A DNA stretch of 64,000 nucleotides. It comes from an uncultured Dorea sp. GTDB lineage: Bacteria > Bacillota > Clostridia > Lachnospirales > Lachnospiraceae. Below, in pieces: positions 33,969 to 43,800 of the stretch. The notes under the pieces were generated by a model. That model ran no database searches. It saw only the letters and a program-made list of their open reading frames with translations, and had not been told where the DNA came from. The stretch lies in contig CAJUFA010000007.1 in NCBI GenBank assembly GCA_910585725.1, forward strand, positions 59,299 through 123,298. The letters are read 5' to 3'. The position numbers and the translations under genes are program-made. How positions within the stretch are numbered: position 1 is the stretch's first letter; every line of letters starts with the position of its first letter.

Positions 33969-35066
33969 ATGAAAAAGAAGAAAATATTGGCGGCAGGATT
34001 TGTGATTTGTATGGGAATATGGCTGTTTTGCGTCTGCAGAAAGGAGGATCGCCTTGAAAAAGATAAGCTGTATGTGGGAGTGACATATTATGATCAGAGC
34101 GATACGTTTATTAACGCCCTGATTGATTGTTTGAAAGACGAGGTTCAGAATTATGAAGAAAAAGGTTATGAGGCGGCGATACAGCTTCGAGGCGCCAGCG
34201 GTTCTCAGCGTATTCAGAACGACCAGGTAAAAGAGCTGATCGATGCAGGCTGTAATGTGCTCTGCGTCAATCTGGTAGATCGGGCAGACCCGTCGGAGAT
34301 CATTGATCTTGCCAGAGAGAATGGCATACCGGTAATTTTCTTTAACCGGGAACCGGTTGCGGAAGATATGATGCAGTGGGACAAACTGTATTATGTGGGG
34401 GCGACGGCAGTCCAATCCGGGACAATGCAGGGAGAACTGGCCGTGGAACTGATAAAATCGGATGCAGGAATAGATCGTAATCATGACGGTAAGATTCAGT
34501 ATGTTGTGTTGGAAGGAGAACCAGGGCATCAGGATGCGATCATCCGTACAGAGAATGCGGTGGAAGCTTTAAAACGCAATGGTATCGAAATAGAAAAGCT
34601 TAGCTATGGGATTGCAAATTGGAACAGGGCGCAGGCTCAAAATCAAATGCTGCAGATGATCAGCCAGCATCAGAACAAAATTGAACTTGTTCTGGCAAAT
34701 AATGATGATATGGCGCTGGGAGCTATCGATGCTTATGAGAAGTTGAATTATACCGAGTCTGCTCTGCCGGTGTTCTTGGGGATCGATGGAACAGACGTGG
34801 GGCTTAATGCCGTCAGGGAATCGAAGATGGCAGGAACGGTATACAATGACAAAGAGGGTCAGGCGGCGGCAATCATGGAGCTTTCTGCCGCGCTTGCAAC
34901 CGGGAAAGGGATGGAGAAAATCGAATTTGAGAAAGAAAGGTATATTTATCTGCCTTATTTTAAGGTAACCCCGAGTATTGCCGATTATATGGAGAAGGGA
35001 AGCCGTAACAGGTACGGAAAAGTTTCGTTGTACATGTTGCAGAGGAGTGTTATAATGACATCATAG
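33969..35066 (+). CDS. MglB-like periplasmic galactose-binding protein
   Basis: The 365-residue protein has an N-terminal hydrophobic segment (ILAAGFVICMGIWLFCVC) that may be a lipoprotein signal with a poor lipobox or an anchor. The body resembles E. coli MglB more than the first mglB does: calcium loop DRNHDGKIQ, then VLEGEPGHQDAIIRTENAV, and LANNDDMALGAIDAYEK. The gene lies 22 bp behind the anchored binding protein. It may be a second, higher-affinity galactose or glucose binder feeding MglAC, or a co-sensor for the kinase. No signal between it and tdh marks the end of the operon. Confidence 0.8.
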   Translation: MKKKKILAAGFVICMGIWLFCVCRKEDRLEKDKLYVGVTYYDQSDTFINALIDCLKDEVQNYEEKGYEAAIQLRGASGSQRIQNDQVKELIDAGCNVLCVNLVDRADPSEIIDLARENGIPVIFFNREPVAEDMMQWDKLYYVGATAVQSGTMQGELAVELIKSDAGIDRNHDGKIQYVVLEGEPGHQDAIIRTENAVEALKRNGIEIEKLSYGIANWNRAQAQNQMLQMISQHQNKIELVLANNDDMALGAIDAYEKLNYTESALPVFLGIDGTDVGLNAVRESKMAGTVYNDKEGQAAAIMELSAALATGKGMEKIEFEKERYIYLPYFKVTPSIADYMEKGSRNRYGKVSLYMLQRSVIMTS

Positions 35067-35101
35067 AACGCTGCGGCGGCGGGAACAGGAGGAAGGTAGA
35101 A

Positions 35102-36163
35102 TTGAGTGAGAAAAACGACGGATTGATGTGGGCGCTTGTCAAGGAGAAGCCGGAGGAAGGATTATGGATGAAGAGGGTTCCGATTCCGGAGGTTGGACCG
35201 AATGACGTCAAGATCAAGATCAGGAAGACGGCGATCTGTGGAACAGATGTGCACATATATCAATGGAACGACTGGGCGCAGCATACCATACCGGTCGGAC
35301 TGACGGCAGGCCATGAGTATGTGGGCGAGGTTGTGGAAGTAGGAGAAGGCGTTCGGGGATTTCATCCGGGGCATCTGGTATCCGGAGAAGGACATATTAC
35401 GTGCGGAAAATGCAGGAATTGCCTCGAAGGGCATAAGCAGAACTGTAAAGACGCGAAAGGAGTCGGTGTGAACCGCAACGGGGCGTTTGCGGAATATCTG
35501 GTGATTCCGGCATCGAATGTATGGCCGTGCAACCCGGCGATACCGGAAGAGATATACGCAATCTTTGATCCTTTTGGCAATGCTACGCATACGGCGCTGT
35601 CCTATGAGATGCTGGGAGAGGATGTGCTTGTGGCGGGAGCGGGACCTATCGGCTGTATGGCCGCGGCGATCGCCAAGTTTTCAGGAGCAAGACATGTAGT
35701 TGTGACCGATATGAATCCGTACAGGCTTGAACTGGCCGAGAAACTTGGTGCAACCCGGACCGTGAATCTGAAAGAGGAAAAACTGACGGATGTGATGAAG
35801 GATATCGGTATGACGGAGGGATTCGACGTGGGGCTTGAGATGTCGGGTTCACAGGCGGGTCTGCATGACATGATACATAACATGAAACATGGAGGCAATA
35901 TCGCGCTTCTGGGTCTTCAGAGGACAGACGCCGCAGTGGATCTGGAGACGGTGATCTTCAACGGGCTGAATATCCGGGGAATCTACGGAAGGAAAGTATG
36001 GGATACCTGGTACAAGATGTCCACGATGATTCAGGCAGGTCTTGATATCTCCCCGATTATCACGCATCATTTTGATATCGGGGACTATGAGAAGGGATTC
36101 GAAGCAATGATCTCTGGGAACTCAGGAAAGGTAATTCTTGACTGGGCGCATGTAAACGATTAA
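35102..36163 (+). CDS. tdh: L-threonine 3-dehydrogenase (zinc-dependent)
   Basis: The 353-residue medium-chain dehydrogenase oxidises L-threonine to 2-amino-3-oxobutyrate with NAD. Visible are the catalytic zinc Cys in AICGTDVHIYQWNDW (typical of Tdh), GHEYVGEVVEVG, the structural zinc cluster CGKCRNCLEGHKQNC, and the NAD motif VAGAGPIGCMA. The start is a TTG, chosen because AGGAGGAAGG lies at an ideal distance and the N-terminus fits. It begins 35 bp after the binding-protein gene, so it may share that transcript. The kbl gene 23 bp on completes the pathway. Confidence 0.93.
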   Translation: MSEKNDGLMWALVKEKPEEGLWMKRVPIPEVGPNDVKIKIRKTAICGTDVHIYQWNDWAQHTIPVGLTAGHEYVGEVVEVGEGVRGFHPGHLVSGEGHITCGKCRNCLEGHKQNCKDAKGVGVNRNGAFAEYLVIPASNVWPCNPAIPEEIYAIFDPFGNATHTALSYEMLGEDVLVAGAGPIGCMAAAIAKFSGARHVVVTDMNPYRLELAEKLGATRTVNLKEEKLTDVMKDIGMTEGFDVGLEMSGSQAGLHDMIHNMKHGGNIALLGLQRTDAAVDLETVIFNGLNIRGIYGRKVWDTWYKMSTMIQAGLDISPIITHHFDIGDYEKGFEAMISGNSGKVILDWAHVND

Positions 36164-36186
36164 ATACAGAAAGGAATCATATTGAG

Positions 36187-37380
36187 ATGGCACGTAAAGA
36201 CGACATTTTGAGTATTTATACGAAGGAAGTAGAAGGAATTAAAGAGGCGGGCCTTTTTAAAGGCGAGGCGCCGTTTGTTTCCCCTCAGGGGGCGAGAGTG
36301 AGGATGGAGGACGGAAGAGAACTTCTGTGCATGTGCGCGAACAATTATCTCGGGCTGGGCGACCATCCCCGTCTGATAGAGGCGGCGAAGAAGACTTACG
36401 ACGAGAAGGGGTACGGAGTGGCTTCCGTTCGCTTTATCTGCGGCACGCAGGACATCCATAAGAAACTGGAGAAAAAGATCTCGGAATTTCTTGGAACGGA
36501 TGATACGATTCTGTATTCCTCTTGTTTTGACGCTAACGGAGGGCTGTTTGAGACGATATTGACTGGGGAAGACGCCGTGATCAGCGACGAATTAAACCAT
36601 GCGTCGATCATAGACGGAGTCCGGCTGTGTAAGGCGAAGCGTTTCCGCTATAAGAATAATAATATGGAAGATCTGGAGGCCAGGCTTAAGGAAGCGGACG
36701 AAGCAGGCGCCAGAATCAAGCTGATCGCGACGGACGGCGTATTTTCTATGGACGGTATCATCTGTAACCTTAAGGGAGTGTGCGATCTGGCGGATCGTTA
36801 CAATGCTCTGGTGATGGTGGACGACAGCCATGCCGTTGGTTTTGTAGGCAGTACGGGGCGGGGTACGCCGGAATACTGCGGTGTGCAGGGACGAGTGGAT
36901 ATCATTACGGGAACTTTGGGAAAGGCTCTCGGAGGAGCTTCCGGCGGATACACATCGGGACGCAGGGAGATTATTGACCTGCTGAGGCAGAGAAGCCGTC
37001 CGTATCTGTTCTCGAATTCTCTTGCACCGGCGATTGCGGGCGCGAGTATCGAGTTATTTGATATGCTGGATGAGAGTACGGAACTGAGGGATCATCTGGA
37101 AGAGGTGACGGCATATTACCGAAAAGAACTGGTGGAAAATGGATTCGATGTCATACCTGGAACACATCCATGCGTACCGGTAATGCTGTATGATGAGAAG
37201 ACGGCGGCAGAATTCGCGAAACGGATGATGGAAAAAGGAGTCTATGTGGTGGCGTTCTCCTATCCGGTTGTTCCGAAAGGAAAAGCAAGAATCCGCACGC
37301 AGGTATGTGCAAGCCATACGAAAGAAGATATAGATTTTATTGTGAAATGCTTCAAAGAAGTCAGGGAAGAGATGAAGTAA
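36187..37380 (+). CDS. kbl: Glycine C-acetyltransferase (2-amino-3-ketobutyrate CoA ligase)
   Basis: The 397-residue PLP enzyme uses CoA to split 2-amino-3-oxobutyrate to glycine and acetyl-CoA, removing the unstable Tdh product. The PLP Lys is in GTLGKALGGASGGY, preceded by VDDSHAVGFVGSTGRG. The length matches E. coli Kbl (398). AAAGGAAT lies before the ATG, and the gene is followed by a terminator. Together with tdh it makes threonine a source of glycine and acetyl-CoA. Confidence 0.94.
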   Translation: MARKDDILSIYTKEVEGIKEAGLFKGEAPFVSPQGARVRMEDGRELLCMCANNYLGLGDHPRLIEAAKKTYDEKGYGVASVRFICGTQDIHKKLEKKISEFLGTDDTILYSSCFDANGGLFETILTGEDAVISDELNHASIIDGVRLCKAKRFRYKNNNMEDLEARLKEADEAGARIKLIATDGVFSMDGIICNLKGVCDLADRYNALVMVDDSHAVGFVGSTGRGTPEYCGVQGRVDIITGTLGKALGGASGGYTSGRREIIDLLRQRSRPYLFSNSLAPAIAGASIELFDMLDESTELRDHLEEVTAYYRKELVENGFDVIPGTHPCVPVMLYDEKTAAEFAKRMMEKGVYVVAFSYPVVPKGKARIRTQVCASHTKEDIDFIVKCFKEVREEMK

Positions 37381-37400
37381 TTGGAATAGATAATATGGGG

Positions 37401-37437
37401 CATATCAGATTATAATATCTGATATGTCTCATTTTCT
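37401..37437 (+). terminator. Terminator after kbl
   Basis: CATATCAGAT (37401-37410) pairs with ATCTGATATG (37417-37426), then TCTCATTTTCT. A possible weak addB promoter (TTTTCA 37444, TATACT 37467) follows. Confidence 0.7.
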
Positions 37438-37534
37438 ACATATTTTTCATTTTTTATATTTTTTGATATACTTTCGGAAAATTGTCTGTGAGAGTGATTT
37501 TTGGAGAGTAGGTGTGAAACAGGGAGGAGAATAG

Positions 37535-40500
37535 ATGTCGCTGCAATTTATATTCGGGCCGTCGGGTTCGGGCAAATCTTATCATCTTTATCATCATATT
37601 ATTGAGGAATCGATCCGTCATCCGGATCAGAACTATATCGTTCTGGTTCCGGAGCAGTTTACCATGCAGACGCAGAAAGACCTGGTGGTTATGCATCCGA
37701 GGAAAGGCATTATGAATATTGACGTCTTGAGTTTTGGAAGGCTGGCTTACCGTGTCTTTGAGGAAACGGGGGGAGAGATTCTGCCGGTTCTGGACGATGA
37801 AGGAAAGAATCTGATTCTTCGGAAGATCGCGGGGGATTACGAGGATGAGTTGAGCGTTCTGAAAGGGAATATGAAGAAGCTTGGATATATCAGCGAGGTA
37901 AAATCTGTCATTTCCGAGTTTACCCAGTATGATATCAGGGATGAAGAGATCGGCCAGGTTATGGAAGCTGTCGGGAGTCAGTCCAGGCTTTATTACAAAT
38001 TGAAGGACATCCGTATTCTCTATCAAGGTTTTTCAGAATATCTAAAGAAGAAATACATCACGAAGGAAGAACTGCTGGATGCCTTAAGCCGTATGGTAAG
38101 CCAGTCAGAGATGCTTAAGAACAGTACCGTCGTACTGGATGGTTTCACAGGGTTTACGCCGGTGCAGAACAGGCTTCTTATGGAGCTTCTGATTCATTGC
38201 CGCAAGATGATCGTGACGGCGACTATGGATGCCAGAGAGAATCCTTACATATACAAGCATCCGTATCAGTTGTTCGCCCTCAGCAAACATATGACGGCGA
38301 CTCTGATCAGGCTGGCGGGAGAGTCAAAAGTTGAAGTGGAGGAGCCGGTATGCCTGTATGAGGAGCCGGCATACCGTTTTCGGGAAAATGACGCCCTCGC
38401 GTTTTTGGAAAAGAATCTCTTTCGATACAAGGCAGGAACGTATGCCGGCGGGCAGGAAGCTATCCGTCTTCATGCCGCAAGGAATCCCGGGGAAGAAGCG
38501 ATGGCAGCGGCGGGCTCCATCCGCAGACTAGTGAGGGAAGAGGGACTTCGCTATCGGGACGTCGGTGTGATCGTAAGCAGCATGGAGGTATACGGGGATT
38601 ATCTGGAGCGTGCGTTTGCGTTATATGATATCCCCGCATTCATGGATCATAAGAGAAATATTCTTCTGAATTCCTTCGTGGAATATATCCGAAGCCTTTT
38701 GAATCTGGCGGAGCAGAACTTTACTTATGAGAGTGTGTTCCGGTTTCTTCGGACGAATCTGACGGGATTCACCTATGAAGAAGTGGATGAACTTGAGAAT
38801 TACGTCCTGGGGCTTGGAATCAAAGGCTATAAGCGCTGGCAGGAAAGCTGGATCCGGCGTCTTAAGGGGATGAAAGAGGATGAGCTTGCGCGTATGAATC
38901 ATCTTCGGGTAACGTTGGTCGAGAAATTGGATACTCTGGTGTTCGTATTAAAGCAGCGGCAGAAGACGGTGAAGGATATTACTCTTGCGCTCTATGAATT
39001 CATGGTTCGGGAGAATCTGCAGGTCAGGATTAAGAAACAGGAAGAAGAATTTCAGGCGGAGGGAGAACTGGCGCTTGCGAAAGAGTACGCCCAGGTCTAC
39101 CGGATTCTGATTGAGCTGTTTGATAAATTCGTGAGGCTTCTGGGAGACGAGAAGGTTTCGCTGGATGAATATTGTAAATTGCTGGATGCAGGACTTGAGG
39201 AAGCCAGGGTCGGCGTGATTCCGCCGACTCCCGATCAAGTAGTTGTGGGGGATGTGGAACGGACCAGGCTGAAAGACATCCGCGCGCTGATCTTCCTTGG
39301 GGCGAACGATACTAACCTTCCGGGGGCTCTTTTGCGTACCGGTCTGTTATCCGAACGTGACCGGGAGCATTTTCAGAAAGAGAAGCTGGCGTTGTCGCCG
39401 GGAGGAAAGGAGAAGGCGTATATTCAGAAATTCTATCTTTATCTGAATCTGACTAAGCCGTCCGAAAGGCTGGAGGTCTATTACAGCAAGGTGTCTGCAG
39501 AGGGGAAAAGCATTCGTCCTGCTTATCTGGTTCAGGAGCTTCAGAGGATGTATCCTGGGCTGACAGTGGTGGACGAGGAAGAGAAGACGCTTGCCGGACG
39601 GGAGATCACAGAGGAAATCGGACTTGAATATCTGATTCGTGGTCTCCGCGGCGCGAGGGAAGGAGCGGACGCCGCCTGGAGCGAACTTTATACATGGTAT
39701 AAGAAGAATGAGAGATGGCGGCAGAAGATGGAAGATCTTCTTGCGGCAGGATTTTACAAAAGACCCATGGACGGACTGACCGAGGCGGCGGCAAAGAAGC
39801 TCTATGGGGAACATTTTGAGGACAGTATTACGAGGATGGAGGGGTTCGCCGTCTGTGCGTTCGCCCACTTCCTGACTTACGGGCTGAACCTGACGGAGAG
39901 GCAGCAGTATGAATTTCAGGCGGTGGATCTGGGAAATGTGTGCCATGGCGCGTTGGAGAGATATTCCAGGAAAGCGGAGCAGGAGGGGGGCTGGCTTGCC
40001 CTCGGCGAAGAACAGCGGAATCAGTATATAGAAGAGAGTGTGGACGAGGCTGTCACGGATTACGGTAATTCGGTGTTATATAGTTCTGCAAGGGATGAAT
40101 ATATGATCGTCCGTATGAAGCGGCTTCTTACACGGACGGTCTGGGCGCTGACCAGACAGCTTGAGGCCGGGGATTTTACTCCCTCCGCCTATGAATTCCG
40201 ATTTTCTAACGGAAAGATTGACCGTATCGATACCTGCGAAGAAGATGAGAAGGTCTATGTAAAGGTTCTGGATTATAAGACAGGGAGTAAGGCTTTTGAC
40301 GTAGTTTCCCTCTATCACGGCCTGCAGCTGCAGCTGATGGTCTATATGGACGCCGCGCTTATGCAGGAGAAGAAAAGGCATCCGGATAAAGAAGCGATTC
40401 CGGCGGGAGTCTTTTATTACCGTATCTCGGATCCGGTAATCGATAAACAGAAGGAACAGACGGAGGAAGAGATCTTAAAGGAATTAAGGCCGGACGGCCT

Positions 40501-40876
40501 GATCAGCCTTAAGGATGATACGCTTGAGCATCTGGATCACAAAAAGAGCGGAGAATCCCTGGTAATTCCGGTGAAGTATACGAAGGACGGCAGTCTCGGC
40601 AAAGGGTCTAAGGCAGTGCCGGAAGAGGAGTTCCGCCTGATGATGGAGCATGCGGCGAAGAAGATAGCGGAAGCTCACCGGAGGATCTTGAAGGGGGAGA
40701 CGGACGCGCTGCCTTACCGGAAGGGACAGGAGACGGGGTGCGATTACTGTAAATACAGGCATATCTGCGGGTTTGACGTGAAGATCCCGGGATACGGATA
40801 CCGTGATATGGGACAGATGAGTAAGGAGCAGGCGATCGCGTTGATGGAAGCAGAAAGAGAGAAAGGAATAGATTAA
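37535..40876 (+). CDS. addB: ATP-dependent helicase/nuclease subunit B
   Basis: The 1113-residue protein is AddB, which with AddA makes the RecBCD-like enzyme that processes double-strand ends for recombination. The N-terminal Walker A is GPSGSGKSY. The RecB-like nuclease motif is VLDYKTG near the C-terminus. The four Cys of the iron-sulfur cluster are present: CAFAHFLTYGL and the cluster CDYCKYRHIC. The length is a little below B. subtilis AddB (1166). GGGAGGAG precedes the ATG, and addA starts 2 bp after its stop. Confidence 0.95.
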   Translation: MSLQFIFGPSGSGKSYHLYHHIIEESIRHPDQNYIVLVPEQFTMQTQKDLVVMHPRKGIMNIDVLSFGRLAYRVFEETGGEILPVLDDEGKNLILRKIAGDYEDELSVLKGNMKKLGYISEVKSVISEFTQYDIRDEEIGQVMEAVGSQSRLYYKLKDIRILYQGFSEYLKKKYITKEELLDALSRMVSQSEMLKNSTVVLDGFTGFTPVQNRLLMELLIHCRKMIVTATMDARENPYIYKHPYQLFALSKHMTATLIRLAGESKVEVEEPVCLYEEPAYRFRENDALAFLEKNLFRYKAGTYAGGQEAIRLHAARNPGEEAMAAAGSIRRLVREEGLRYRDVGVIVSSMEVYGDYLERAFALYDIPAFMDHKRNILLNSFVEYIRSLLNLAEQNFTYESVFRFLRTNLTGFTYEEVDELENYVLGLGIKGYKRWQESWIRRLKGMKEDELARMNHLRVTLVEKLDTLVFVLKQRQKTVKDITLALYEFMVRENLQVRIKKQEEEFQAEGELALAKEYAQVYRILIELFDKFVRLLGDEKVSLDEYCKLLDAGLEEARVGVIPPTPDQVVVGDVERTRLKDIRALIFLGANDTNLPGALLRTGLLSERDREHFQKEKLALSPGGKEKAYIQKFYLYLNLTKPSERLEVYYSKVSAEGKSIRPAYLVQELQRMYPGLTVVDEEEKTLAGREITEEIGLEYLIRGLRGAREGADAAWSELYTWYKKNERWRQKMEDLLAAGFYKRPMDGLTEAAAKKLYGEHFEDSITRMEGFAVCAFAHFLTYGLNLTERQQYEFQAVDLGNVCHGALERYSRKAEQEGGWLALGEEQRNQYIEESVDEAVTDYGNSVLYSSARDEYMIVRMKRLLTRTVWALTRQLEAGDFTPSAYEFRFSNGKIDRIDTCEEDEKVYVKVLDYKTGSKAFDVVSLYHGLQLQLMVYMDAALMQEKKRHPDKEAIPAGVFYYRISDPVIDKQKEQTEEEILKELRPDGLISLKDDTLEHLDHKKSGESLVIPVKYTKDGSLGKGSKAVPEEEFRLMMEHAAKKIAEAHRRILKGETDALPYRKGQETGCDYCKYRHICGFDVKIPGYGYRDMGQMSKEQAIALMEAEREKGID

Positions 40877-40878
40877 GT

Positions 40879-43800
40879 ATGAGTGTTAAGTGGACGGAGG
40901 ACCAGCAGAGGGTTATAGATCTAAGAGACAGGAATATTCTGGTATCTGCCGCCGCAGGCTCGGGCAAGACGGCGGTTCTGGTGGAGCGAATTATAACGAT
41001 GCTGACTTCGGGCGCGCGTCCGATAGATGTGGACCGTTTGCTGATCGTGACATTTACAGAGGCGGCGGCGGCGGAGATGAAGGAGAGGATCCGGGGCGCG
41101 ATAGAGAAGAAGCTTATGGAGCAGCCGGACGACGAGCATCTGAAGCAGCAGGCTACTCTGATACATAATGCATATATTACGACGATTCACAGTTTCTGCC
41201 TGTCTGTTGTCCGCGATCATTTTCCGGTGATAGGTATCGATCCTGCTTTCCGTATCGGGGAAGAAGGGGAGTTAAAACTTCTGCGTCAGGATGTGTTAAG
41301 GGAGATGCTGGAGGCGCGTTATCAAGAAGGCGGCGGGCGTTTTCTTGATTTTACCCTGGCGTATGGGGGCGGAAGGAATGATAAGAAGATCGAAGATCTG
41401 ATTCTTAGGATCTACGATTATTCCCGAAGCTATCCGGACGCGGAGGCGTGGATTGCCCGGTGCGTTAAGGCTTATCAGATCGAAACGCTTGAAGAGCTGG
41501 AGGACAGCGAGATGGCTCGTCTGGCGATGGATAACACGGCGGATTACTTAAAAGAGGCAGGGGAACTTCTGGACGCGGGACTTTCTATCTGCCGGGAGGC
41601 GGACGGTCCTGCGGCTTATGAGACTACATTATTAAAAGACAGGCAGATTGTGGAAGAGCTGCTTACCGTCCACACTTTTGGGAAGATGGCGGAGATTGTG
41701 AAGAATGTCTCATGGGCGAGGCTTGCCGTCAACAAGGATAAGACTGTTTCGGAAGAGAAGGTCGCTCAGGTCAAGGCGATCCGGGATGAGGTCAAGGGAA
41801 TCGTGAAGGATCTGGCGGGACAGTATTTTTACCAGAATGTAGAAGGAATGATAGAGGATATCCAGGCATGCCGGCCGGCGATGGAGGAGCTGGCGCGGCT
41901 TGTCCGGGAGTTTTCCGAAAGATATGAGGAAAAGAAGCGTACCCGGAATATGATTGATTTCTCGGATATGGAGCAGTATGCGCTGAAGATATTGACGGAA
42001 GAGACGGAAAACGGGCCGGCGCCGTCTGCGGTGGCGAGGGAGTATCAGGAACAGTTTGAAGAGATTATGATCGACGAGTATCAGGACAGTAATCTGATAC
42101 AGGAGGCGATTCTTACCAGTATCTCCACCGTATCTTCCGGGCGTTATAATATATTTATGGTGGGAGACGTGAAGCAGAGTATCTATCGATTCCGTCTGTC
42201 GAGACCGGAACTTTTCATGGAAAAATTCCGTACATACGCGCTGACGGAGGGCGATACAAAGCAAAGGATCGATCTGCATAAGAATTTCCGGAGCAGGAAG
42301 GAAGTCTTAGACAGTGTAAATTATATCTTCCGGCAGATCATGACGCAAAAGCTTGGAAAAATTGCGTACGACGATCAGGCGGCTCTGTATGTGGGGGCGG
42401 ACTATAAGCCGGGGAAGGATTTGGAAACGGAAGTACTGGTGATTGACAGTGATTTGGAAGAAGGGGAGGAAAGCGGCAGGATCACAGAGCGTGAATTGGA
42501 AGCGAGGGCTATTGCCGGCCGAATCCGCAGGCTGCGTGCAAGTCATCAGGTAATCGATAAGAAGACAGGGGAATTCCGGCCGGTGCGGTATTCTGATATC
42601 GTGATTCTGATAAGGAGCGTGAAAGGGTTCGCCGATGTATTTACAGAAGTATTAAACCGTGAGGGGATTCCGGCGTATGCGGGCACCAGAGAGGGGTATT
42701 TCGCTACGCAGGAGATCGGCGTATTGCTGGATTATCTGCAGGTATTGGATAACAGGCAGCAGGACATTCCCCTGGCCGCGGTGCTTAGATCTTCTTTCGG
42801 TATGCTGACAGAGGAAGAGCTTGCCGCCATAAGCTTGGAGTACAAAGAGACGAGATTCTGTAAAGCGGCGGCGCGTTACCGGACGGAGGGAAAAGTGCGG
42901 GAGATCCGGGATAAGCTGGAACGCTGTCTGGGGCAGATGGACGAGTTTCGTCGGATCGTACCATATACGCCTATGCATGAATTGCTGTGGAGGATATTAA
43001 AGGAAACGGGGTATGGAGATTATGTTTCCGCCCTTCCGGGAGGAGAGCAGCGCAGGGCGAATCTCGATATGCTGGTGGAGAAAGCCAGGGCATATGAGGC
43101 CACCAGTTATAAAGGACTGTTTCATTTCGTGCGATATATCGAACAGCTTAAGAAATATGACGTAGACTATGGCGAGGCGAGTATCGAAGACGAGCAGTCG
43201 GATACGGTGCGGGTGATGACGATACATAAAAGCAAAGGTCTGGAATTCCCTGTCGTGTTCGCAGCAGGCATGGGAAAGAGGATCAATATGCAGGATGCCA
43301 GAAGCAGCGTAGCTCTCCATGCCAGATTGGGGGTAGGACTGGACGCGGTAGATATTGAGAAGAGGACGAAGAGTCCGACGATTATCAAGAAGGTTATGCA
43401 GAAAGAAGAGGCGTTGGACGGACTTGGCGAAGAGCTGAGGGTTCTGTATGTGGCGTTCACCCGGGCGAAAGAGAAGCTTATTATTACCGGAACCCTGTCA
43501 AATTCCGAGAAGAAATTTAAGGGGTATGAACTGATAAAAGAACGGAAGGAAGAAACTTTGTCCTTCGGCCGTCTGAGTAAGGCCGTAACATATTGGGACT
43601 GGATTCTCCCGGCGCTTGTGCGGACAAGGGACGACGTACCGATTGTAAAAAAGATCTTAAGCTTTGAAGATATTGTGAAGGATTCTGTTGAAGAAGAGAC
43701 GGCGGGCAGACTTGAGAAGGCTGCGCTTATGAATTGGGATACAGAAAGCGTCTATGATCCGGAAATTCATGAAGCGCTGGAGGAACAGTTTTCTTATTGT

